From positions 620,001 through 684,000 of the forward strand of contig JAIUCV010000354.1 of assembly GCA_026724425.1 (NCBI GenBank): 64,000 nucleotides of DNA. The letters are read 5' to 3'. The first letter of the stretch is position 1, and each line of letters begins with the position of its first letter. This stretch comes from Erythrophleum ivorense. Its lineage: Eukaryota > Streptophyta > Magnoliopsida > Fabales > Fabaceae. The position numbers and the translations under genes were made by a program. Shown piece by piece: positions 22,268 to 34,675 of the stretch. The notes under the pieces are model-generated. The model was not told the DNA's origin and ran no database searches. It worked only from the letters and a program-made list of their open reading frames with translations.

Positions 22268-22772
22268 ATTTTCCCCCAGCTCGCTAGTCTTATGTATAAG
22301 AGTGGCGAGCTATAAGTTTATCAGGAAAAACATTGTCATCCGAACCGAGCCATCGACGTATTCGGCTCGTCTTTCTGAGAGAATCTGGTTCGTCTTTCTT
22401 CTAAACGATGTCGTAGAATTATTACTTTAACTGGTCGAGGAATCCAAAGCGTCTCGGGGCCCGCTGATTTCGGCGGAAACCCTAGAAATCGGGCGGGAAT
22501 TAGGTCGTGCCGTTTCGTCTTCCCGAACCGACGCGCCCACGCGCCAAGACTTCTATAAATATCAGAATCCGGAGCTCATTTTTCTCATCTCGCTCTCTCT
22601 CCAAATCAAGAAAAAGGTAGAACTCTCTCCCTCTCTAGCTTTTTCTTTTCTTGTTCTCAAATTTCGTCAGTGTTCTTTGTTTGCTCCGCCGGTGTGAATC
22701 GTTTTGCATCGCGATCTTCAAACTTTCTGATCACTCCTTAAGTTCTCCGATCCATCTTCTTCCGAGCCAAAA

Positions 22773-25741
22773 ATGTCTTTAAGCAGTCGCACTCCTTCGG
22801 TCGGCGTTGATCATTCTGAGGATCGCTCCAATAATTCGAACGATTCGGAGATCTTGGTTCGCTGCTCGTCTTCTTCCTCCGAGCCATCCGATTCGGTCGG
22901 ATCTCACAATTCCTTCACTCCGCAGGGTCGGAAAGTAGTTAATTCGCCTCGATCTGAAGAGGGAAATCAATCTGTCAGGGTCGCCGAGACCGCTGAAGTT
23001 AATGTATTGCTGAGCGAGCCGTCAGTTCTTCATCGTGATGGTTCAAATGGAGCATCCGAGCCGAACGTGGATGAAGGGGATGAGCTCAACCTTCTTCGCG
23101 CCGAGGCCGAATTTGCTAAAGACCAGTTGGCTCGTCCTGAGATACCACTTGACCTGGTATATAATCCTGAGGAGATCAAAATCGAACAGATGATGTCTGA
23201 AGGGGCAATTGGGGATATCCTCGGGCCGTTTAAACCCAGGCCTCCTCAGCTGCCGAGGAGAACTCTTCTTGATGACGCATCTCTCGATTACGTATTATCC
23301 AGCGCCTTCGGTGCTGGCTCGTCAATGGGGATGAGGAAATGCTCTTCGAAGAAAAGGGTCTCGAGGAAAGTTACTCACAGGCGAGCCGCGAAGAGGACGG
23401 TTTCAAATCCTCCTGGATCGACGCTTTGTACTAAATCGTCTTTGGAAACGCTTCATCGGTGTTTCCACATATCCGAGGGAGTCGATCTTCTTCTGCCAGC
23501 GAGCCATCAGAGGGCTGACGATCCTCCCATAGGGTGTCTGACGCTCTATGAGAGCTTCTTCTACGGCTGCTTCCTATGGTTCCCAATCCCGAGTCTGATC
23601 CTGCATTATTTGAGCAAGTATGGGCTCGCCATTGGCCAGATCATGCCGCGCGGTCTCCGCCATCTGATTGGGCTTATCGTTCGCAGTTTTGAGACCGGCA
23701 TCCCAATCGGGATCCATCATCTTCAGAATCTTCTGGAGATTCGAGCCGGATCAAAAAAGTCGCTCCGATATTATATTTCTTGTAAGAAGAATAGGGGGAT
23801 CATCGATGGTCTTCCCAACAAGGACAGTGGTTGGGAAAACTACTTTTTTTTCGTCCCGATTTGTTGGGCGACTGTGGGGAGCGTTCCCAGGAAATTTGTC
23901 AAGCAGACTTGGCATCCAATCGGTAGCCGAACCGAAAAACAATCATCGTTCTTGTTCGTGTGGATCGTTTCTAACCTTTTCCGTTTATTTTGCAGTTCGA
24001 CGAGCCGTACTACGTCTCCCCAGAGATTTTTCAGAGGCCGTAGAACACTTTCGCGCGAGGAAAACAAACTGGGAGAAAGACTTTTCTTTGGAGCGAATAA
24101 AAAGCGTGCGAGCCCGAGCTTACGATTCCTTCGACGATTCAGACAGCTCGGACGAGGAAATCCCAGAAGTTCCCGAGTCTTCAGACGACGAGATGCAGAA
24201 GAGAACCATCCGTCTAAGACTTCAGGATAAAAGAGATGAAGAAGCTCGCGTGAAAGCCGAGGAAGCGGCTCGCGCTAAGGTCGCGGAGGCGGCCGCAAAA
24301 TCAAAGGCTGAGGGCAAGCGGAATACGGTCCCGAGCCCTCCGAAAAAGGGGCCGCGAAGCGAAGGGCCCATAAATCTTGGGAAGGCCGTGAAGCTGGCTA
24401 AGGAAGCCATGGCTTCAAAGAAAAAGGGGGCCGACGCGCCTTCCTCTCCAGGTCGTTCGGACGCGTCTAGGAATTCGGGGACTCTGGTTCTCAATCGGAA
24501 AGCTAAGAAGGTTTCCGAACCTACTGGCGCGCTATCGATGAACAAACCTCCCGAGGCGGGAGGAAAGAAAAGAGCCGCGCCCGGAGGGCTCAAGGAGAAG
24601 GCTTCGAAGAAGGCCAAAGATGATGCTCCTTCATTTCCGCCCGCTGACCCTACTCAGGGTCAGCTTCTTTAAAGAGCCGCGGCGGCTAGCTTCCTTGCGA
24701 ATAGCACTTCTACGGTTCGTCTCCCTCCCCCCGATACTTTATTGGAGAGTGAGGTCTATGGAGAGGCGGCTCTCAAGTTTCTTTCGGTGAGTCTTCTTCC
24801 CGCTTAAGTTAAATGAGAAAGGTGTGCATGTTCTTATATATACTATTTTTTTGTCTTAGTTCACGGAGTCCTTCAACGGTCTCGTGGCGGGATACGAGGC
24901 CAGGGCTCGTTCTGATCGATCTGCTCTCGACGACCTTCAGAGATCGCTCGATAATTTGAAGCGGCTTCATGAGACTTCGGAGAGAGGTCATGCCGAGGAG
25001 TTGACTCAAGCCAAAGAGGAGATCGCCAGGATCCGACGCGAGGCGGAGGTTCAGAGGGAGAACGCTATCAAGATGGCCGACTCGAATCTTAGGATCGCGG
25101 AGAGGAGTAAATCCTTCGAAACTAAGGTCAGCTCGCTGCAGGAGCTATTGCGGGCCAAGGATGTTCTCCTCTTGGCTGAGGTTAAAAGGGTGAGGTCCGA
25201 GGTGGACAGTCGGTACGCCTCTTTGCTCGAGACGGTTAAATCTGACGCGGAAGGGCTCAAAGAAGCGTTCTCCCGAGCCGTTTATCTTGCTCAGGCTCAG
25301 GGTAACATCGAGCTGATCCGTGATGTCCGAAGCGCGAACCCTCCCGACCTCGAAGTTGAACTCGCGGGACTCGAGGAGCATGTCGCTTCTGACTCTAAGG
25401 CTGGTGAGGAGGCCGATGCGCTGCTCGCGAGAATGATCAACCGCCTCGACGTCTCCATGGCTTCTTCTAATCCGCCCGAGGTACATCTCAGAGATGAGAA
25501 ACTTACCTGGTCAGACAGATTCGAGATAGGAGTATGTTCGCAGTACGGTACTAACTTTGGTTCTTCTATCTTTCAGAACAGAATCGAGCCGGTGATGATT
25601 CCTGACCCATCGTCAGTTGAAGGAGCTTTAGAGCCGACGAGCCAAGCTGTTGTTGGCGTTCAGGAAATATCAGATCAAGTCCTTGGCGAGCCGGATTCGA
25701 AACCCGCGGATGTTGCTGAAGAAGCTCCGGCTGCTGTTTAA
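22773..25741 (+). pseudogene. Tat antisense gene (Transposase_28-like, coiled coil), copy A
   Basis: The gene runs opposite to the retroelement's own genes. Exons are 22773-23922, 23996-24786 and 24860-25741, with two 73-bp GT-AG introns. They add up to 941 codons in one phase. A Ser-rich N-terminus is followed by a region resembling the Pfam 'putative gypsy type transposon' family (about residues 225-330, with FHISEG ... LTLYESFFYGC ... FPIPSLILHYL ... GQIMPRGLRHLIG). Next come an acidic SSDEEIPE stretch, a long Lys/Ala-rich basic linker with nuclear-signal-like clusters, and a long coiled coil in exon 3. The only lesion seen is TAA at 24670-24672, where the other copy has Gln. A further 45-nt GT-AG interval (25532-25576) could be spliced but also reads through. 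Function is unknown. Confidence 0.8.
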
Positions 25742-26455
25742 GGAGTTGCCGGACTATTTTGTTTTTCTTTTTAGATTTTTGAACATGGTGCCTGGATGGC
25801 TTTATCCATTTATTAACTTGTGTAATCAAAGACAAAGTTTGTTTCGACGCCTTTGTGCTTGGAAAATATATTCGAACCGTTTGGCGAGATCGATCTTAAT
25901 TCCAAGTATTAGACTTAGTTCTTTTAAAGCCGCTTTTTCCGATGTTGTGTCGAGCCGTTTTTGTATCGGGTTTAAGTTGATTTGTTCCAACTTTGATCAC
26001 GTATTAATATCAGCTGCGACTCGGAATAGCGACGATTTTAAAATTCTCAACCAATGTTACCGCGAGGTGTTTCTGTATATTGGGTTTATGCCAACTAGTT
26101 TCTGTTTTTTCGCTTCCCCATGAATCAATGAGTTACGAACCGAAACAATGGCGATTTAACTGTTCAACCAACGTTGTAGCGAACCGTTTCGGGTGTTGGG
26201 TTTCTGATCTGTATGTTCCAGTTTTTGCCGCGTCCTTATCTATTAGTAATTAGCGGGTCGGAACAGACGATGAATGATCAATTTATATAGCGCGTGCATG
26301 GTATAGTGTTGAGATGATTAAGATCGGGTGTTGTGGCCAACAACACCCGGCTCGGAATTGATTAAGAATGCATTCCGATTTGTGCCAAGTAGCGTAGATG
26401 GTTCGATTATGTTGACAAACTGAAGAAATAAAAACTTGAATTTTTATTAGCTATC
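25742..26455. other. Non-coding 3' region of Tat copy A
   Basis: It matches 54429-55134 of the complete copy in reverse orientation. It contains several diverged repeats of an 'equal-spaced' unit with AACCAATGTTACCGCGAG-like and GAATCAATGAGTTACGAACC-like pieces. A short palindromic GTTGTGGCCAACAACAC lies near 26330. No gene was recognised. Confidence 0.7.
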
Positions 26456-26750
26456 GATTAGAAGGGTTTTCTCGAAATAGTCAAAGGAAAAGAGTTGACT
26501 TACCTGGCGGGTCGTTCAAACGGGTTGATCCAAAGGAGGAAACCCGTTTGACAACCCGTTTGAGCTAATTTCTCAGACAATCAACCCTTGGTGATTTGGG
26601 TCGATTTTCAACAACTTTTCTGCTCAATGGCGGTTTCCCATTCTCCCTCCCAAAAGATCGAAAATTAAAAGAAATATATACAAAAGGATATTCATGGGAC
26701 TCCCTCCCAAGTGGGCTCGGTTAAGGTCTCAAGCTTGACCGTCAGTCCTT

Positions 26751-29700
26751 TTAGGCAACATCAGCATCCTGGAGAGAGATTGAACTCCCCTCTCCAATCA
26801 CCAGATTCGCCATATAAGGCTTAACTCGCTGGCCATTCACGGTGAAATCCCCTCCTTCTTTGTTTAACAAAGTTACGGCTCCATATGGTAATGCCTCCTT
26901 GACGACAAATGGTCCTGACCAGCGTGACTTGAGCTTCCCAGGGAAGAGTTTGAGGCGTGAATTGTACAACAGAACCTGGTCACCAGCCTTGAACACTTTG
27001 GAAATTATCCTTTTGTCATGAAATGCCTTTGTCCTTTCTTTGAAAATCTTTGAGCTCTCATAAGCATCAAGGCGAACTTCTTCCAGCTCGTGCAGATCCA
27101 TTTTTCTCTTTTCTTGGGAAGTCTTGAGGTCCATGTTCAGCATCTTGATTGTCCATTGAGTCTTGTACTCCAACTCAACCGGAAAGTGACAAGATTTCCC
27201 AGTGACAAGAGAATATGGTGTCCTCCCAATTGGCGTTTTGTAGGCGGTCCGGTAGGCCCATAAAGCATCGTTCAGTTTTGTCGCCCAGTCTCTCCTAGAT
27301 GAACTAACGGTCTTGTGGAGGATAGCTTTGATCTGCTTGTTGGAGACCTCTACTTGACCGCTGGTTTGTGGATGGTAAGGAGTGGCGACTTTGTGCTTTA
27401 CTCCATGCTTCTTCAAAAGGTTTTCAAACACTTTATTCACAAAATGTGATCCTCCGTCACTTATTACGCACCTCGGTACACCAAATCTTGGGAAGATTAT
27501 GGTGTTAAACAGCTTCAACACCACTTTAGCATCATTAGTAGGTGCTGCAATTGCCTCCACCCATTTGGAAACGTAGTCAACGGCCACCAATATGTAGGTG
27601 TTTCCGTGAGAAGGAGGGTTGAATGGTCCTACGAAATCTATCCCCCAAACGTCAAATACTTCAACTTCTAGAATCGGGTTTTGAGGCATCTCATTCCTTG
27701 CCGAGATGTTTCCCGCTCGCTGGCAAGCATCGCACTTAGCTACATAAGCTTGAGTATCCTTGAACAGACTTGGCCACCAATAACCAGCCTGTAAGACCTT
27801 TCGGGCTGTCTTAAAAGTAGCAAAGTGTCCACCGTAGCTTGAACCATGGCAATGATACAATATCTCCTCCACTTCAGCCTCGGCTACGCATCTCCTAAAC
27901 AAACCGTCACTCCCTCTCTTGAACAAATAAGGTTCATCCCAATAGTAATGATTCACATCCCTAAAGAACTTCTTCTTTCGGTAACCATTTATGTCATCAG
28001 GGACTTCTCCACTCACCAAATAGTTAATGAAATCAACATACCAAGGCAGTTTCTCGTCCTCAAGGGCGTGGGTCTCTTCAAGCTTCTCTTTCAGCTCAAA
28101 ACCTTCATGCAAAACCTGTAAAGCCATCAGCTGCTCTTCGGGTAACGAATCATTAATGGGCAAACTCTCATCAATTCGCATCCTAGAAAGGTGATCGGCC
28201 ACACTATTTTCAGCTCCCTTCTTGTCCAAAATCTCAAGATCGAATTCCTGCAAAAGAAGTATCCAGCGGAGAAGTCTCGGCTTCGCGTCTTTCTTCGTGT
28301 AGAGGTACTTCAATGCTGCGTGATCAGTGTGAAGAACCACCTTAGATCCCACGATGTAACTTCTGAATTTGTCAATAGAGAACACAACAGCAAGAAGTTC
28401 CTTCTCCGTAGTGGCGTAACGGGATTGAGCCTCATCAAGCGTTCTACTAGCGTAGTAGATCACGTTCATCTTCTTGTCAACTCGCTGACCCAAGACAGCA
28501 CCCACAGCAAAATCTGAAGCATCACACATAACCTCAAATGGTAGATCCCAATTCGGAGCTTGGACAATTGGTGCGCTACACAGGGCGTCTTTGATTCTCA
28601 AGAAAGCTTGGCGGCAATACTCATCAAACAAGAAGTCCTTCTCCTTGCATAAAAGTCTGGTGAGCGGCCTTGCAATCTTAGAGAAATCCTTAATGAAACG
28701 CCTGTAGAAAACCGCGTGTCCCAAAAAGCTCCTAATGTCTTTTACCGACCTCGGTTCACCCAGCTGCATCATAACCTCAATTTTTGCTTTGTCAACCTCG
28801 ATACCACTCTCGGAGATCTTGTGCCCCGACACGATGCCCTCTTGCACCATGAAGTTACACTTCTCCCAGTTAAGCACAAGATTGGTCGCTTCGCATCTCT
28901 CCAAGACCCTGCACAAATTAGACAAACATGAGGAAAAGGACGAGCCATATACGGAAAAATCATCCATAAAGACTTTGACCGTTTCCTCTATCAAATCTGA
29001 GAATATAGAGGTCATGCAACGTTGGAAAGTGACGGGTGCATTACATAAACCGAAAGGCATGCGTCTATATGCAAAAGTTCCATAAGGACAAGTAAAAGTG
29101 GTTTTCTCCTGATCATCCGCGTGGATAGGGATCTGGAAAAAGCCACTGTACCCGTCCAAGAAACAATAAAACGGATGACAAGCTAGACGTTCAAGCATTT
29201 GGTCGATAAATGGCAAGGGGAAATGGTCTTTCTTAGATGTAGCATTAAGCTTCCTATAGCCAATGCACATTCTATGTCCAACTATTACCCTAGAAGGGAT
29301 CAGCTCATCGTTCTCGTTCCTGATGACTGTGATACCACCCTTTTTCGGGACACAATGTACATGTGAAACCCAAGTACTCTCCGAAATCGGGTAAATAATC
29401 CCAGCATCAAGAAGCTTTAAAACCACTTTCTTAACTACTTCTTTAAGCTTTGGGTTCAATCTACGTTGGTGCTCAATTGATCCCTTCGATTCGTTCTCAA
29501 GATGAATCCTGTGAGTGCAGAGAGTAGGGGAGAGACCCTTGATATCGTCTAGAGAATAACCAAGAGCTCTCCTGTACTTCCGCAACTCAACAAGAAGGGT
29601 ATCAAGTTCATGAGGGGTTAATGCAGCATTCACTATGACAGGATAAGTGGAGTTAGGACCTAAGAACGCATACTTGAGCCCCTTTGGAAGAGGTTTAAGC

Positions 29701-30745
29701 TCAACTTTTGGTGCCTTAAGCTCGGACCAATCGTCATCAACACTCCAAGTCGGCGAGACTTCTTCATTCGGATTCTTTCCGAGCGCAAACGGGTTCACAT
29801 CCTGGTTGATATCCTGTTTGACATCTGAGGCTGTCTCAACAAGTCTCTCTAAACTGATTTCCCCTGTCTCAGCTTTGTTTGTGTCCAACAACCAAGCATA
29901 GCCCAAACTCTCAGCCTGTAGACAACCAAATTCAGCATTATCCTTTGTAAGGGCGATTTGGAGCTTATCCTCAACATTCAATTCTTCCAAGTACTCGTCG
30001 GCTAGTTGGTCTAAGGTTTCGATGTAGAATGACTCGCCACCTATGGTTGGCTGCTTCATCACATCATTAATATCAAAGATCAACTTGCAGTCTTGTCCTA
30101 GATTCAGCTCTATCTTCCCACGTTTAACATCAATAACCGCTCCAGCGTTTGCCAAGAATGGCCTTCCCAAAATCAATGGATCTTTGGGTTCCTCATCCAT
30201 TTCCAGCACTATGAAATCAGTTGGTACTACCACATTGCCGACTTTCAGTGGCATGTCTTCAAGCATTCCCTTCGGCAATCTAATGGAGCGATCAGCAAGC
30301 ACTAGTGAGAAATTGCACTTCTTATACTCGCTAAACCCAAGTCGCTTAGCCACTGTCATAGGCATGATGCTCACGCTGGCTCCCAAGTCGCACAAGCAGT
30401 TTTTGAAAGATAACGGGCCCAGAGAACATGGGAGGGTAAAGCTCCCTGGATCTCCGAGCTTCTTGGCAACTACTCGGCTCTGAATAATGGCGCTACACTC
30501 TTGAGATAGCACTACCATGCCTTGGACTTCTTTAGTCCTTTCCAAGATGGCGTCTTTCAGAAACTTTTGGTATGGCGGTATCAACATTAAGGCGTCCAGA
30601 ATAGGCATTCTCACTTCAATCTCAGCCATTACCTTATCAAATAGTCCTTTATACTTGGCCACTAACTGTTTCTTGAACCGACCCGGAAACGGCAACGGAG
30701 GTTTGTAAGGCGGAGGGACAAAAGGAGTTTCCGTCCTCTTTTTGT
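26751..30745 (-). pseudogene. Athila Pol (protease, RT, RNase H, integrase)
   Basis: A continuous frame of more than 1,300 codons. The start is not marked by a Met, because Pol is normally part of a Gag-Pol fusion; the phase is open to about 30745. Protease has DLGASVSIMP. The ILGRPFLANAGAVIDV block is typical of Athila. Reverse transcriptase has YRKLNATSKKDHFPLPFI and FMDD. RNase H has CDASDFAVGAVLGQ and TDHAALKYL. Integrase has HCHGSSYGGHF ... CDACQRAG, IDFVGP, SDGGSHF and an HPQTSGQVEVSN block containing the catalytic Glu, followed by a C-terminal GPFVV region. All catalytic positions appear intact. It is disconnected from gag by frameshifts upstream. Without a 3' LTR the element cannot move by itself. 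Confidence 0.9.
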
Positions 30746-32454
30746 CCTCATTGTTGCTGTTCTGGATGTCTCTCGTGTCCTTCTAGCTTCCGACTCATTC
30801 TCAGCAGTAACGTCGGCATCGCCCTCAACTAAATCCTCCTCCTCTTGAATCACAACGTCCTCGTTGTGACTCACCGGAGCGGTACGCGGCGGTAAATTCC
30901 TGCCACTGCGAAGAGTTATGGCTTTCGCATACTCCTTCGGGTTGGGAATCGGTTTTCCGGGAAGCGTTCCTTTCGAGCTGCTGCTGTGATGAGACTCCAA
31001 GTACTGAACCTTGGAGTTTAGTTCCTCAATTTTCCTGTTAGCTCATGGTGTGAACTGTCGACTTTGTTGTGGATCTCAGCCAACTTGATGTGGAGGTCAC
31101 TCGCCCCTGTAACTTGTCCCTGAAGAATCTGTTGCAACATGTTTTTCATATCTGACTCATTACTTGAACTACTGCCGACCTGAGCTTGTGTGGAGCTTTG
31201 TTGCGGTATACCAAAGGTCTTAGGTGGGTAACCTTTCTTGTAGTAAACCACTTGCTGCCCACTTTGCTGTCCCCCTTGCTGCTGGTTCGGTTGTGGAGGG
31301 TAGACTTGGTCTTGAGGATTCTCAACGTTAGTAGAACGGTAGGAAAGGATGGGATTATTCTTGTAGTTGATGAACCCCTTTTGGTATCCACCCTGATTGT
31401 TGATGTAGTTCACCTCTTCAACCTGTGTTTCCTCCTCCTCTTCGATCACATCATCCTCACAAACAAAGTGCACTTGCTTCTGTTGACCAGTGAGAAGCTT
31501 ATCGAGTTTGTCATTCAGCAATTTTATCTCCTTCTTGTGCTTCTCGTCTTGGACTGAGCTCCCTTTATCAGAACGGTCATAATCCTCATTGTAATTGCCA
31601 TCACTAGTAGCAATGTTCTCAACCAAAAGCAAACCGTCATCAACGTCTTGACCCATGAAGTAACCATTGCTGGCTGTGTCTAACAACATTCTGTACTTCG
31701 GTAACACCCCTCTGTACAAAGTACTCAGCAAATTCTCCTTTGAGAAACCGTGGTGAGGACACTGCATCTGATAGCCCTTGAAGCGCTCATACGCCTCACT
31801 GAAAGTCTCGCTACTCAGCTGTGTGAAACCCGCTATCTCGTTCCTCAACTTCGCTGTCCGTGAAGTGGGGAAAAACTTGGCTAAGAAGGCGTGCTTGCAT
31901 TGCTCCCAAGTTGTGACCGACCCTTCGGGCATAGATGATTCCCAAGCAAGAGCTTTGCCGCCTAAGGAGAAAGGGAAAAGCCTTAGCTTGAAGCCATCTT
32001 CGGACACTCCATTGATTTTCTGCAAAGAACAGATTCGGTCGAACTTGTCAAGGTGCTTCAACGGATCCTCATCCCTCATTCCGTGAAATTGCGAATTCTC
32101 CACCAAAGAGATCAAGCTGGTCTTGATTTCAAAATTGTTATTGGGGACTGGTGGTGGGGTGAGTCCGTGGCGGTGCAGATGAGAATTCGGTGTGTCCCCC
32201 GCTCTGATCTGTCGGGCAACTCGTGGAGGATGAACGGGATTCGCTCCAGCATTCTGCTGGTTCGCGGCCAGATTGGCCGCCTGAGGCGGTGCGTGCACCC
32301 CTGGTGGGTCTGCCATCTGCTCAAACTGTGGTGGTGCGTTTTCTAACTGTTGTTCAGCTCTGTTGCGTGCTCGCTTATCCCGCTTTGCTTGCTCAGCCTT
32401 CTCTAGATCGCTTGGACTGAACAAATTGCTACGACCGCGAGAACGTGTGTGCAT
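30662..32454 (-). pseudogene. Athila Gag with two frameshifts
   Basis: The main frame 31018-32454 (478 codons, starting MHTRSRGRSNLF) holds the Athila-type capsid, with FHGMRDEDPLKHLDKF, KLRLFPFSLGGKALAWE and LYRGVLPKYRMLLD. It ends early at about 31040, where loss of one A in an A-run moves the phase. The expected continuation (the GKPIPNPKEYAKAITLRSGR block) is open at 30662-31000 in another frame. A second shift near 30750-30790 separates this part from pol. An acidic, Gln-rich linker lies between. In intact Athila elements gag and pol form one polyprotein. Confidence 0.88.
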
Positions 32455-32652
32455 AAACCTGCAAAATGAAGAAAAGCAGCTCCCAAACAGCAGATATGGA
32501 AAGTGTATTTGATGTTTAAACCTGCAAAACAGAGAAAGCAGCTCCCAAACAGCAAATACTTATATGGTAATGGAAAGTAATAATTAAAAACTTGATCTTA
32601 TCCAAATAAAAAATGCTCAAACTTAAAACTCCAAACGGCAACGGCGCCAAAT
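32455..32652 (-). promoter_or_regulatory. Athila leader with primer-binding site
   Basis: TGGCGCCGTTGCCG (minus strand, 32636-32649) is the tRNA-Asp-type primer-binding site, three bases after the LTR end. The untranslated leader contains a roughly 55-bp tandem duplication (AGCAGCTCCCAAACAGCA at about 32475 and 32536). Confidence 0.85.
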
Positions 32653-34019
32653 TGAAACATGATTTTTGTGCGTTCAATTAACAATCCCACTCATGTCATT
32701 GTGGTCTTGAGAGTCAATCCATAATGGAGCTAGTTGAAAACAATTTCGAATGCAAGAAATGATCAAGTCAAGGGCAATGGTTTTAAATGTAACAAATGAA
32801 CCAGAACAAAAACGTAAATGCAGTAGAACCTTAAATGCAAACTAGAATGAATGCAATTCAAGAAGCAATATGCAATAGATGTTTAACTAAATGAAAGATG
32901 TAAACTTGATGATAAAGAGAGAGTCTTGGGATGAGATAATCGATTACAAGGCCTTAGGGGTCAATAAAATGTCTAGAGAAACTCAACTAGAGCTAAGTCC
33001 TAGGAAGGGAGTTCAAGGAGAAAGGTTAGCCCACTCCCGTGGTGAGAACCCCTAAGCGAGCGTCGGTCCAAGGATCTAACTCCCGTTAGCTGGACGACGC
33101 AAGCCAGCCTTAAACGCCAACTCCCTTAGTCCGATGAGCTCTCCAAACAACCACTCCCGTGTGAAGGACAAGCTCATCTCTTTGCTGGTCGGTCCAATCT
33201 CTCTATACACTTTCGGTGGAAGAGAGATCTTGGATTTAGATCTAAGTGATCAAAGAAAGTCTAGCCTTAAGCAAACCCAGCAAAGAAGGACCTTTTGGAA
33301 GGATTAAAACCCTCTAGACACTAGATCAAACCCCAATTTCTTCTAATCTATCTCATCCCTCAAGACCCAAGAAGACTCACTCACTATCCATAATAAGAAC
33401 ACCAAATCCTAGAGAGGATAGGGTCCTAATCATCGATAGAAAGAGAGAATAGTGTGAAACTAAGCAAGATAAGAAGATTGCAAAAGGAAATGACTAAACT
33501 TGATTAGAAATCCAAAGCAAATCTTACAAAACAAGCTTAGAGCTAAAACAAAGGTTTTTGTGTTCTTGATAAGGAAAATTACAAGATAAGATCTCAAAGA
33601 GATTAGGTTTAAGGCTTTATATAGTTCAAAGCAAATAGAAGCCCTCAGTCAACTCATTTAAGTTGACCCATCTCCTTCCAAAACGAAACACCTCGAAACA
33701 GCTCAGGGAAATCGCGGGTCAATGGCCTCCATTTTGGTCAACGCTCTGCTTCTCTTCGCCAAACAGGTTCTCAACCTGTTTCACAACCCGTTTGCTCTCC
33801 AGACTCCATGCTCTTTCATCTTCACTCCGTTTCTCCCCCTCTTGTGCTCAAAAGTACCTGATACAACTCCAAAATGCGCAACTAATGCAATGCAAGTCCT
33901 AAATGCCATGTGTTTGTACAATGCAAGAGATCTACATTAAAATGCTAAAGATATGAGCTAATATGGGGGTGAAACTAGATGGAATATGCTCCTAAATGAT
34001 GTAAAATACAGAGACATCA
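32653..34019 (-). repeat. Athila 5' LTR
   Basis: A 1,367-bp LTR. Read on the minus strand it starts TGATGTCTCTGTATTTTAC and ends CATGTTTCA. The plus-strand sequence contains clustered pyrimidine/purine blocks at 33010-33180 with ACTCCCGT repeats. No second copy lies in the window, so the LTR ends are taken from family resemblance and the adjacent primer-binding site. Confidence 0.75.
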
Positions 34020-34159
34020 GCCACCACCGGCACCTGAGTTAGCCCCACCGGCCAACGAGACTGACTGAGTAACTGACGCTGCCGCCACACTCTGCGCTGC
34101 ACTCTCCACTGAAACCTCAGCCTCTGGCACACCACGACCAGCACCCCGACCTCCACGAC
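34020..34159 (-). pseudogene. E2 gag fragment, second part
   Basis: About 46 codons on the minus strand. The Gly/Arg-rich RGGRGAGRG is followed by an Ala/Ser/Val-rich stretch with QSVAAASVTQSVSLAGG. It continues the frame that starts at 59093, on the other side of the Tat insertion. Repeated GR dipeptides at the N-terminus are common in Tekay-lineage Gag proteins. Confidence 0.65.
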
Positions 34160-34622
34160 TGTTGGGGTCAGATTTCCCTCCATCACATTATCGTTCGAAC
34201 CGGCGTGATCAAGGCGAGCCGGGCCGAACCGACTAAACCAAAAAATCGGGAAGAAACCTATCGACGGGCCGAGCCAACATCCAGCATAGCGATTCGAGCC
34301 GAGGCCCATCGAAGAAAGCCCATATTCGAAGCTTTCCGTAAACATAAGTCGGCGCGAGCAGAAATGGAAAGTTTCATAATGCAAAATTTACTTTAATCTT
34401 GTAAAGTCGATTCCTATTCTCTTATAAATAGGAACCGATGTCAATTGTTTTCGGGATCACTTTTTACCCACAGCAAAGGCATACGCCATAAATAATACAG
34501 CTCGCATAACAGCTAATAATAAAAACCATCTTTGGCTCGTCTTCTTCGTATTTAATCCATAGAATTCCTCGGCTCTCTCTAAAAACGAACTAAACAATAT
34601 TGCGCAAGTTTCGGCTCGCACA
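34160..34622 (+). repeat. Tat 5' LTR
   Basis: 463 bp, starting TGTTGGGGTCAGATTT and ending GGCTCGCACA. TCTTATAAATAGG at about 34420-34432 is a plausible TATA box. The primer-binding region GCGCTAGAAGGAGGGG follows after six bases (34629-34644). Confidence 0.92.
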
Positions 34623-34675
34623 ATTTCGCGCTAGAAGGAGGGGAGAGAATTCATACACAAGGAATACGAAGCAGG

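Larger units (their letters stand above)
21804..26455 (-). mobile_element. Tat-lineage Gypsy element, truncated copy (copy A)
   Basis: A reverse-oriented 3' part of the element described at 34160-59033. It contains the 3' LTR (21804-22267), the purine tract, the antisense gene (22773-25741) and 3' non-coding sequence down to about 26455, where similarity to the complete copy (position about 54429) stops and Athila-type sequence begins. Gag, pol and the 5' LTR are absent. It is clearly more diverged from the complete copy than that copy's two LTRs are from each other, so it is an independent, older insertion. Confidence 0.88.
26456..34019 (-). mobile_element. Athila-type Gypsy retrotransposon, 3'-truncated
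   Basis: A minus-strand element with 5' LTR (32653-34019), tRNA-Asp-type primer-binding site, gag, and a long pol frame ending at 26751. The GAGCCCACTTGGGAGG sequence typical after Athila integrase is at about 26706-26725. The element then stops at about 26456 against Tat copy A, so the env-like region and 3' LTR are missing. The LTR start TGATGTCTC and the gag and pol sequences agree with the Athila lineage. Its right end adjoins the gag fragment of element E2, which suggests insertion into E2 followed by deletion, although no second duplication copy exists to prove this. Confidence 0.88.

Noticed and set aside
25532..25576. Third intron (45 bp, GT-AG) in the Tat antisense gene, also at 55300-55344
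   Set aside because: It is shorter than usual plant introns, is a multiple of three, and reads through without stop in both copies; treated as coding.
21804..34622. LTRs at 21804-22267 and 34160-34622 as the two ends of one element
   Set aside because: They are in opposite orientation and much more diverged than the 34160/58571 pair, which has equal length and matching target repeats.
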